Shown here: positions 53,600-64,000 of the stretch, in pieces
Layout: each line of letters opens with the position of its first letter
Position numbering within the stretch: the first letter of the stretch is position 1
Origin: Magnetococcales bacterium
GTDB taxonomy: Bacteria; Pseudomonadota; Magnetococcia; Magnetococcales; JADFZT01
Assembly (NCBI GenBank): GCA_015232395.1
Contig: JADFZT010000003.1
Location: forward strand, 62,001 to 126,000
Direction: 5' to 3'
DNA: 64,000 nucleotides
Position numbers and translations under genes: made by a program
The notes under the pieces: model-generated
What the model saw: only the letters and a program-made list of their open reading frames with translations
Told to the model about the DNA's origin: nothing
The model's database searches: none

Positions 53600-56058
53600 G
53601 ACCTTTTCACCCCTTCACCCCCCTGTTGTTTTTGGGTATCGGATAGCTTGGGAAGGGTAAAATGAAATTGGCTTCCCTCCCCGAGTTGTGAAGTAATCCA
53701 GATACGCCCGCCATATTTTTCGACAATTTTCCGGACCAGAGCCAGCCCCACTCCCGGGGTTTCCAGCTCATCCCGGGCCTGGAGAGTCTGAAAAATCTTG
53801 AATATCTTTTCGAAATATTTTTCATCAATCCCCGGACCGTTGTCCGCCACCTCAAACTGCCAACCCGCCCCCTCCGCCCGCCCGGTCACCCGAATCTCTC
53901 CCAGAGGTTTGTCCATAAAGCGCACACCGTTGTCGATCAGATTGAAAAAAATCTGCCGGGCCCGTCTTTCATCAAAATGAATGGTGGGTAGTGGGGAATC
54001 CAGGCGGACCTCCAGCTCTTCCGGCAGGCTCAACCCCTTGACGACACTCTTGACCAGGCGGTTGAGATCGATCGCTTTGACCTCATCCTCCACCCGGTTG
54101 ACCTTGGTATATTCCAGGAGGGAATCGATCAATCGGTTGATCCGGTCAGCCCGACCTGCGAGCAGTTGCAGCAGATCCCGGCCATCCATATCCAACTGCT
54201 CGGCATAGTCGTTGACCAGCCAGTTGGTGAGGGAGCCGATGGCTCTGAAGGGTGCCTTGAGATCGTGGGAGACGATATAGGCAAAATCATCCAGCTCCCG
54301 GTTGGCTTCCTTCAACTCTGCCATGGTCACCAGCCTGCGGGCCTCCACCTTTTTTCGCTCCTCGATCTCATCGGCCAGCTGCTTGTTGAGGGACTCCTGC
54401 TTGACCGACTGATCCACCAGCTGGAGATTCAACATTTTCAGCTCCAGCTGGCTATCGGTGAGCTGTTTGTTTTGCTGAACCGCCTTTTGGTAGGTGGACA
54501 ACAGGAGGTTCAATATCTGCCAGCGGGAGGAGTTGATGGTAAATTTACGCCCCTCAAACTCAATATCCATCGCCTTGCGCCGGTCATCCACACCGGCGTG
54601 AGGAGAAGTCAAAATATCAACACTGGAAAGAAGATGGGCCTCCTCCCACGGCTTGGTCAGATAGTTGTCCGCACCAGCTCCCAAACCCTCCAAAATTTCA
54701 CCGGGATTGGTCAATGCCGTCACCAAAATAACCGGGATGGCACCGATTTCCGGATGGGATTTGACCCTGCGACAGAGCTCAAAACCATCCATACGGGGCA
54801 TGGAAACGTCGCTGACAATGATCTGAGGCCGCACCTCAAGGGCCTTTTCCAAACCCTCCACGCCATCTTTGGCCACGGTCACGTCAAAACCGGATCGAAC
54901 CAAAAACCGCTTGAGCTTGAAGGCCTGGGTGGGGCTATCCTCGACAATCAGGACTGAAATGCCCCTCTTGGGTACTTCAGAGGGGGTCTCGCTACGAGCC
55001 TCTCCCCGCCTCTCCTGACGCCCCACCACCAGATCCAGCAAACCCCGAGGCAAGGCCGCACCCGGCAGCATGTGAGTAACCGACCCCTGCTCCTTTGCCT
55101 TTCCAGGCAGATCAAACAACAGCGCCGAGGATTGATCCTGGGCCAGGGTCACCCCCCCCGCCCGATAGATCGCCTCCATTCCCAACAAGCCATCCCGACC
55201 ACTGCCGGAGAGCAATACCCCAACCACCCTGGCACCCAACCGGTTGGCCATCGATTCCATGGTGACGGTAATGGAAGGACGACACCCCTCCACCGGCGGG
55301 GCCTGGGAGGTGGTGAGGTGTCCCTTGGCATCCAGGCTGAGATGTTGCCCCCGGGGTGGAAAATAGACCGATCCGGCCATGGCCACCTCGCCGTGGGTGG
55401 CTTTTTGAACCGGCAGGTCGGTGTGCTGCCCCACCCAATCGACAAAATCTTCCTGAAAGTCGGGATCCAGATGCTGAACACAGAGAATGGGGACGGGAAA
55501 ATCGCTGGGCAGCCCGGCCAAAAGATCCTTGAAAGCCTGAACCCCCCCAAGCCCGGCCCCCACCACCACCCCCTTGATCCCGTCATGGCGATCAAGAACG
55601 GGATATTCGGTTGCAGTCGGGGGTTTGGGAATAATGGGGGTCAAACCTGCCAAAGATTTAATCTTGGCCGCCAGATCCCGGGAAAAGGCATCGCCACCCT
55701 GGGAGCCCCAGGCCATGGTCTTGGGCAAAAAATCGAGAGCCCCCGCCTCAAACAGCGGAAAAAGGTTGCGCCGTTCGGCATCGCTTCCCGAGAGGCTCAC
55801 CACCAGAATGGGCCGGGGAAAGCGGGTCATCACCTGATGGGTAAAAGCCAGGCCATCCATCATCGGCATGTGCATGTCGGTGCAGATCACCTGAGGATCC
55901 CGCTCAGGGATAAGCGCCAGGGCTGTCTCCCCATCCCGAGCTTCCCCCACCACCTCGATTTCCGGGTGTTTGGCCAACCCCCGACGGGTCAAGGCGAGGG
56001 CGACGGGGGAATTTTCCACCAGGAGCACACGAATCGTCTTTTTCACGGCATCAGACAC
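53596..56058 (-). CDS. REC-CheB(esterase-dead)-REC-histidine kinase fusion
   Basis: An 820-aa four-module protein. REC1 (about 8-125) keeps VICTDMHMPMMDG. A full CheB-like domain (about 160-350) follows with His in VQHLDPDF and Asp in SGSGRDGLLG, but the nucleophile motif is VGAGLGGVQA: G169 replaces the catalytic Ser of GASTGG. REC2 (about 370-490) has IIVSDVSMPRMDG. The linker INSSRWQILNLLLSTYQ, a coiled coil, HisKA with H598 (YIVSHDLKAPFRAI) and an HATPase (DNGPGID, TPGVGLALV) follow. GTG 56058 has GAGGGG upstream. It probably senses receptors or methylation state without demethylating. It overlaps the next kinase gene by 4 bp. Confidence 0.9.
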   Translation of the reverse strand: MSDAVKKTIRVLLVENSPVALALTRRGLAKHPEIEVVGEARDGETALALIPERDPQVICTDMHMPMMDGLAFTHQVMTRFPRPILVVSLSGSDAERRNLFPLFEAGALDFLPKTMAWGSQGGDAFSRDLAAKIKSLAGLTPIIPKPPTATEYPVLDRHDGIKGVVVGAGLGGVQAFKDLLAGLPSDFPVPILCVQHLDPDFQEDFVDWVGQHTDLPVQKATHGEVAMAGSVYFPPRGQHLSLDAKGHLTTSQAPPVEGCRPSITVTMESMANRLGARVVGVLLSGSGRDGLLGMEAIYRAGGVTLAQDQSSALLFDLPGKAKEQGSVTHMLPGAALPRGLLDLVVGRQERRGEARSETPSEVPKRGISVLIVEDSPTQAFKLKRFLVRSGFDVTVAKDGVEGLEKALEVRPQIIVSDVSMPRMDGFELCRRVKSHPEIGAIPVILVTALTNPGEILEGLGAGADNYLTKPWEEAHLLSSVDILTSPHAGVDDRRKAMDIEFEGRKFTINSSRWQILNLLLSTYQKAVQQNKQLTDSQLELKMLNLQLVDQSVKQESLNKQLADEIEERKKVEARRLVTMAELKEANRELDDFAYIVSHDLKAPFRAIGSLTNWLVNDYAEQLDMDGRDLLQLLAGRADRINRLIDSLLEYTKVNRVEDEVKAIDLNRLVKSVVKGLSLPEELEVRLDSPLPTIHFDERRARQIFFNLIDNGVRFMDKPLGEIRVTGRAEGAGWQFEVADNGPGIDEKYFEKIFKIFQTLQARDELETPGVGLALVRKIVEKYGGRIWITSQLGEGSQFHFTLPKLSDTQKQQGGEGVKRS

Positions 56059-56064
56059 CAATCG

Positions 56065-59364
<3,300 letters not shown>

Positions 59365-59551
59365 AACCCCCGCCAAATTTGTTTGAAGAGCCCACGAGTT
59401 GCAAAGTTTACGCTTTCCCACGCTCAGCGAAAAGTACCAATCGCCAAAAGCCATTCATTTGATCGATGCCTCCCAAAATATTCAATCCCTCCTCGCCCGC
59501 TTTGCCCTCGATCACCTCTCCCATATTCCCAGGCTCTCTCACCCAGTCGGA

Positions 59552-62389
59552 TCAATGAGAGCCCTTTTTCAACACGGCCCAAACTTTTTCCAACGCCTCT
59601 TCCACGCTGGCAAACCTCTCCATGGCCGCCTGCCAGTCTGCCAATTCCACCTGCCCCCTGAGACGCAACGCCCCGGAGGCGACCCGTTCGGCCCCAATGC
59701 CTTCGGCGGCATCGATCAACCAACCGATTATTTTCAGCGCTATGCGCCCATGCGCCTCCCCAAGGGCCTGTTTCAACGCCTCCAGCTGCCCCGGAACCTC
59801 TTTGCGAAATTGATGACAGCGCGTCTCAAGCTCGACAGGATCCACCTGAACCTGCTTCAACACCACCTGGGGAGCGCTGGTTTTTCGGGATTTTTCAGCA
59901 CGCTTGCGCTTTTTGGCGAATGGTTTGATGGCACTCAAGAGTTCCGCCACCCGGTAGGGCTTGCGCAGATAGCCGTTCATCCCCGCGTCGAGACACTCTT
60001 TTTCCTGCCCCTGTCGCACCCGGGCGGTGACAGCCAGGATGGGCACCTCCCGATTTTTGGCCCACCCCCCTTCACCACTGCGAAGTTTCCGGGAAGCCTC
60101 CAGCCCTCCCATCTGGGGCATCTGCAGATCCATTAAAATCAGATCGAAGGTTTTTTCCGCTAAAATATCCAAGGCCTCCTCACCATGATGGGCCAAGGTT
60201 ACCCGATGACCCGCCCGCTCCAGAATACAGCTGGCCAGCCGTTGGTTGTTGAGGAGATCCTCCACCAACAGCACCTCCATGGCCCCCATTTCCCGCCAAT
60301 CCCGGATCAGAGAGGCCGCCTCGGGATCCTTGGGGCTGGGCTCCCAGCCCAAAACCGCTTTCACCTGTCCCAAAAGCTGAAACAGCCGAACCGGTTTTTT
60401 CAAGGCCGCCGCCCCGTCGAAGCCAGAGAGGCCAGGGAGATCTTCCAGCTCCAGGTGACTCGGCATCATCACCAGGCCCAACCCCCCCCGGGCCACGATA
60501 TCTGCACCAAACCTTTCCAATTCTGCATCCATCAGCAGAGCGTGATCCAACACCACCACATCAAAGGGCTTTCCCCCACCCTCAGCCCTGGAGAGCACCC
60601 CAGGCATCAGATGAAAATCGTTAACGCTTTCCACTTCGGCCCCAAAGAGTTTCAACATCTCCCCGACAATTTTCCGGCCCGTGGCGTGGCTGTCCACCAG
60701 CAGGGCACGCACGCCGGCAAGACTCTCCCCGGGCCAGTCGAAAGCGCACATTTTGCCCGCTCCCCGGAACACGCGGCGCTGGGCTCTTTTGCCGATACCG
60801 AACTGGGCCGTAAAGATAAAATCGCTGCCCTTGTCCAATTCGCTCTCCACCTGAAAAGCACCATCCATCATATAGACCAGATGTTTGGAAATGGTGAGTC
60901 CCAATCCAGTCCCCCCATACTCCCGGGTGGTGGAGCCGTCCGCCTGGGTAAAGCGATCAAAAATATGATCAATCCGCTCCCGGGGAATCCCCACACCGGT
61001 ATCGGAAACAGTCAAACAGAGCTTCACTGCCCCTTTGTGGGGGCTTTCTTCGGCCACCTCCTCCACCCGCACCACCACTTCCCCCTCATGGGTAAATTTG
61101 ATGGCATTGTTGATCAGGTTGATCAACACCTGCTTCAGGCGCAGGGGATCCCCGATCAGGGTTTCCGGCACATCCGGGGAGATGTGACAGTAGAGTTCCA
61201 GCTCCTTTTGGTGCGCCTTCACCGCCAGGGTTTCGCAAACCCCCTCGATCTGGCCCCGGGCATCGAAGGGAATCTCTTCCAGGGTGAGCTGTCCGGCTTC
61301 AATTTTGGAAAGGTCCAAGATGGCGTTGAGCAGGTCCAGCATGGTTTGGGAAGAACGCTGGACAATTTCCAGATTTTCCTTTTGATCCTTCGGCAAATCA
61401 GCGTTCAACACCAAGTCGGTCATACCGATGATGGCATTCATGGGGGAGCGAATTTCGTGGCTCATGTTGGCCAAAAATTCACTTTTGGAACGGTTGGCCG
61501 ATTCCGCCACCTCCAGGGTTTCCCGAAGGGAGCGCAAAAGCTGTTTGCGGTCGGTGATATCGTGGATAAAACCGATAAAAAGGGGTTTTTCCTGGCGGGT
61601 AACGGCAATGAGGGCCATCTCCACATCGATGATGGTGCCGTCAGAGCGCAACCCCGGCATTTCGATGCGTCGCCCAAACCCTGGAAGACAGGAAAACGCC
61701 CCAGCAAAACGTGCCAAGGCTTTTTTGTGCAGTGCCCTGTAATCAGGGGGAACAATCACCTCCGACATATCCTGCCCCAGCAGTTCCCGCCGGGAATAAC
61801 CAAAAAGATGTTCCGCTGCCGGGTTCATATCCACCACCCGGCTGTTATGATCGATGATGATCATGGCATCCAAAGCGTGATCAAAGACCGATTGCAGGTG
61901 CTGGTGAAGATCCCCCAACTCTGCCGTACGCTCCCGAACGATCTCTTCCAGCTGATCGTTGAGAGAGGTGAGCTGGGCGCTTTTTTGGTGCAAGGCTGCC
62001 TTGGCTTGGTGAAGCTCCAAAAAAACCGCTACCTTGGCTCTGAGAATGCGGTCATCAATGGGCTTTTGCAGATAGTCCACCGCCCCGACATGGTACCCCT
62101 TGAGGAGGCTTTCCTGATCGCCATAGGCGGCTGTGAGAAAAATGATGGGAATCCGGGCGGTGGCAGAAGAGCCCTGGAGCAGGTGTGCCACCTCGAAGCC
62201 ATCCATACCCGGCATGCTGATATCCAGCAAAATCAGCGCAAAATCGTATTCCAGACAGCTGGCAAGCGCAGCCTCCCCCGATTCCACCAAAACAAGCTCC
62301 ACCGCCATTTTATCGAGAATCCGGCGCATGGCCACCAGGTTGGCTGGCTGATCATCAACCACGAGTATGGCCGGAAACGCACTTTTCAT
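59552..62389 (-). CDS. Hybrid kinase REC-PAS-HisKA-HATPase-REC-REC with pseudo-HPt tail
   Basis: A 945-aa soluble kinase from ATG 62389 (GGGAG upstream). REC1 (about 6-125) has [14 protein letters not shown] coiled coil and PAS domain (about 160-285: [17 protein letters not shown]) come next. HisKA has H311 ([11 protein letters not shown]); the HATPase has DTGVGIP and [11 protein letters not shown]2 (about 545-660) is weak but keeps [12 protein letters not shown]3 (about 690-810) has [13 protein letters not shown]. The last about 90 residues read [18 protein letters not shown] in HPt register, with G889 at the phospho-histidine. It is first of a five-gene minus-strand run toward the REC gene at 52343, with a 187-bp gap before the next. 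Confidence 0.92.
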   Translation of the reverse strand: MKSAFPAILVVDDQPANLVAMRRILDKMAVELVLVESGEAALASCLEYDFALILLDISMPGMDGFEVAHLLQGSSATARIPIIFLTAAYGDQESLLKGYHVGAVDYLQKPIDDRILRAKVAVFLELHQAKAALHQKSAQLTSLNDQLEEIVRERTAELGDLHQHLQSVFDHALDAMIIIDHNSRVVDMNPAAEHLFGYSRRELLGQDMSEVIVPPDYRALHKKALARFAGAFSCLPGFGRRIEMPGLRSDGTIIDVEMALIAVTRQEKPLFIGFIHDITDRKQLLRSLRETLEVAESANRSKSEFLANMSHEIRSPMNAIIGMTDLVLNADLPKDQKENLEIVQRSSQTMLDLLNAILDLSKIEAGQLTLEEIPFDARGQIEGVCETLAVKAHQKELELYCHISPDVPETLIGDPLRLKQVLINLINNAIKFTHEGEVVVRVEEVAEESPHKGAVKLCLTVSDTGVGIPRERIDHIFDRFTQADGSTTREYGGTGLGLTISKHLVYMMDGAFQVESELDKGSDFIFTAQFGIGKRAQRRVFRGAGKMCAFDWPGESLAGVRALLVDSHATGRKIVGEMLKLFGAEVESVNDFHLMPGVLSRAEGGGKPFDVVVLDHALLMDAELERFGADIVARGGLGLVMMPSHLELEDLPGLSGFDGAAALKKPVRLFQLLGQVKAVLGWEPSPKDPEAASLIRDWREMGAMEVLLVEDLLNNQRLASCILERAGHRVTLAHHGEEALDILAEKTFDLILMDLQMPQMGGLEASRKLRSGEGGWAKNREVPILAVTARVRQGQEKECLDAGMNGYLRKPYRVAELLSAIKPFAKKRKRAEKSRKTSAPQVVLKQVQVDPVELETRCHQFRKEVPGQLEALKQALGEAHGRIALKIIGWLIDAAEGIGAERVASGALRLRGQVELADWQAAMERFASVEEALEKVWAVLKKGSH

Positions 62390-62612
62390 CCGGCTCCCAC
62401 CTCTGGATCCAATCCACACCAAAAAGTCGGTTCCATGATCATGAGAATTCCCCGTTCCCTGTTACCAGCCGTCGTCTCACCCACCGCGAAGCGCTCTCCC
62501 AGGTTGTTGTGTTTACATCTTACACGGCGACAACTGACAGAGGGTGTTTTTTTTCTGGAGTGAATCCTATGGAAAAAAAATCCATCACACCCCCCCAACC
62601 CACGACCCACAG

Positions 62613-63200
62613 TTATTCCCCATCCAAACCAAAGGCCTGTTTGGCTTCAGTCAAAGCCTGGCGCATCTTAAGCTCCAGCCCCCCATGGGCTCCAGCCAGC
62701 CCCACCGCGACCGCTTGTGCCCAAACCACATACCCCTGGCGCCGCTCCAGGCTCCAGCTTTGCGGTGGAGCCGCCACCAGATCCCTGAGATTATGGATCA
62801 TATCCGCAAGCTTGATCAGCTTGGCTGGCAGGGGCTTGTGGAAGGCGGTCTCGATCTGCAACTGCTTGCGGCGCAGTTTGGGCAGGCTTTTGTCATCGGA
62901 GACTTCCAGCACCAAATCCCGAACCTCTTCGCCAAAATGATCCCGAAGCTCTTCAGCAGTGGCGTCAGTATCTTCGATGGTGTCGTGGAGAAGCCCTCCC
63001 AACAGGGTCACCGTGTCGGTCACGCCCCCTTCATTGTGAAGAATATCCAACACCCCCAGGGGGTGATTGATATAGGGGGTGCCAAAGGGATCCCGACGCC
63101 GCTGATCCCGGTGCCAGAAGGAAGCCAGTCGAATCCCGGTGAGGAGCAGGGATAGATCGGTCTCCTGGGTGTGGGTGATATGGTTCGGCTGGGTATCCAT
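62613..63200 (-). CDS. HD-domain hydrolase, MESH1/SpoT hydrolase-like
   Basis: A 195-aa protein from ATG 63200 (AGGAG upstream). It contains the metal-dependent HD fold of (p)ppGpp hydrolases: GTPYINHPLGVLDIL, LLGGLLHDTIEDTDAT and KLIKLADMIHNLRDL, in the order seen in the SpoT hydrolase domain and stand-alone MESH1. No synthetase domain is present and the length (about 180-200) is that of small alarmone hydrolases. Expected activity is removal of pyrophosphate from (p)ppGpp, or of phosphate from NADPH as in MESH1. The substrate is by family. It is divergent from the Nudix gene. Confidence 0.88.
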   Translation of the reverse strand: MDTQPNHITHTQETDLSLLLTGIRLASFWHRDQRRRDPFGTPYINHPLGVLDILHNEGGVTDTVTLLGGLLHDTIEDTDATAEELRDHFGEEVRDLVLEVSDDKSLPKLRRKQLQIETAFHKPLPAKLIKLADMIHNLRDLVAAPPQSWSLERRQGYVVWAQAVAVGLAGAHGGLELKMRQALTEAKQAFGLDGE

Positions 63201-63559
63201 CAAATGCCGCTCCTGTGTCACGCCACCCCAAGGCCCAAGGGTGGATGGATGAAGATCAACCTGCTCTGGGTCAACCGCGAAAAAATTTTCCCAGTATTCA
63301 AGGGTGGCCCACAAGAGCGCTCCCTTACCAGGATGTATTATTCCCGACCAGAATGAAATGGCACTCCAGGGTCGATCCTATGGAACAATCCTTGCCAGAA
63401 TGGATCCCAGTTCGTCAGGCTGTCAAATGGATTCCAATCCTCAATCACACCGCATCGGTTGACGATCGATCAGCTCTCCAGAAGATCATAAGACCTGATC
63501 AATCGAAATCGATGGCCAAACGACCCCATCGCAATAGTATGGAAATGAAAGAGAAAAGC
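63201..63559. other. Divergent intergenic region
   Basis: This 359-bp stretch lies between the HD hydrolase and Nudix genes and should hold two divergent promoters. I see no strong -10/-35 pair or repeat. In-frame ATGs at 63512, 63539 and 63545 could extend the Nudix protein. Confidence 0.4.
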
Positions 63560-64000
63560 ATGAAAGTGGATGTTCTGGAAACCCGTGATCTCCATCAAGG
63601 TTTTCTCAAACTACGCCAGTTTCGCCTCAAATATGAACGATTCGATGGCCGAATGAGTCGGGAGATGGCCTTTGAGGTGGTGGATCGAGGCGAAGCAGTC
63701 ACGGTGATCCTCTATGAACCGGGGGCCGACCAGGTGGGGCTCATCCGGCAATTTCGCATCGGAGCCTACCTGGGCGAAAATCAAGGCTGGTGTGTGGAGG
63801 TGGTGGCAGGAGCCTGCGACGGTGAGCAGGATTTGGCCGCTGTGGCCCGCCGGGAAATTCAGGAAGAGACCGGCTGGCAGGTGATTGATCTCCAACAGGT
63901 CCACTCATATTATCTCGCTCCTGGGGGCTCCAACGAACGGATTCATCTTTTCCTGGGTATTCTGGCTCCAGGCGCCCCCCGAAAGGGAGGGGGTGGACTG
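63560..64000 (+). CDS. Nudix hydrolase, ADP-ribose pyrophosphatase-like (3' partial)
   Basis: The first 147 codons are visible; the gene continues past the right edge. An N-terminal strand region (FLKLRQFRLKYERFDG) precedes DQVGLIRQFRIGAYLG, typical of NudF-type ADP-ribose pyrophosphatases. The Nudix box is GACDGEQDLAAVARREIQEE: the REUxEE metal-binding residues are intact while the first Glu of the consensus is Gln. It would hydrolyse ADP-ribose to AMP and ribose-5-phosphate. ATG 63560 gives the usual family length at the N-terminus; ATGs at 63545, 63539 and 63512 are also in frame. Confidence 0.88.
   Translation, partial: MKVDVLETRDLHQGFLKLRQFRLKYERFDGRMSREMAFEVVDRGEAVTVILYEPGADQVGLIRQFRIGAYLGENQGWCVEVVAGACDGEQDLAAVARREIQEETGWQVIDLQQVHSYYLAPGGSNERIHLFLGILAPGAPRKGGGGL

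Overview
The window is GC-rich bacterial DNA, dense with signal-transduction genes. Lineage clues are a chemotaxis-type signalling load typical of microaerophilic, sulfide-oxidising or magnetotactic Proteobacteria (Magnetococcales-like), a cytoplasmic globin-coupled oxygen chemoreceptor, a nitrate/nitrite-type chemoreceptor behind an FNR-like box, FeoB, MobA and a small Gly/Tyr/Pro-rich exported protein resembling sulfur-globule proteins. The lineage is inference; no rRNA or other marker gene is present.

Layout. (1) 3-980 is the disordered C-terminal tail of a gene entering from the left, probably ribonuclease E. (2) 1503-17577, plus strand: a Wsp/ACF-like cluster of hybrid kinase, CheW, CheR-TPR, CheW, globin receptor, NIT receptor, CheA-REC, CheB, a pseudo-HPt protein, a triple-receiver protein with a degenerate nucleotide-cyclase domain, and a cNMP-binding protein. 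(3) 17969-29277: accessory and housekeeping genes (feoB, a double-Cache receptor, cca, mobA, a sulfur-globule-like protein, an HBM-HAMP sensor without output domain), with a MITE-like element, a REP-type hairpin and a 10 x 7 bp microsatellite between them. (4) 29600-34135: five MSHA/type II-like pseudopilin genes, ending in a large tip-type protein. (5) 34375-37639: an NhaC-type antiporter and two unknown membrane proteins. (6) 37626-62389, minus strand: a run of hybrid kinases and a second Wsp/ACF-like cluster, metF-cheR-cheWW-MCP-cheA-cheB-kinase. (7) 62613-64000: a MESH1-like HD hydrolase and a truncated Nudix ADP-ribose pyrophosphatase.

How it fits together. Both clusters have a receptor, CheW(s), CheR with TPRs, CheA with a fused receiver, and CheB, which is the Wsp architecture. 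Neither has WspR (GGDEF), stand-alone CheY, CheD or CheZ in this window. The output positions hold REC-kinases and multi-REC pseudo-enzymes. A recurring theme is loss of catalytic or phospho-acceptor residues in otherwise well-kept domains: HPt-like domains lacking the histidine in four proteins, a CheB domain with the nucleophile serine replaced by glycine fused to a histidine kinase, two of three receivers lacking the aspartate, and a cyclase lacking a metal-binding aspartate. The best candidate for an undescribed system is this network: paired Wsp-like arrays with pseudo-enzyme scaffolds, plus a metF gene translationally coupled to cheR. All assignments come from reading the sequence; no database search was run.
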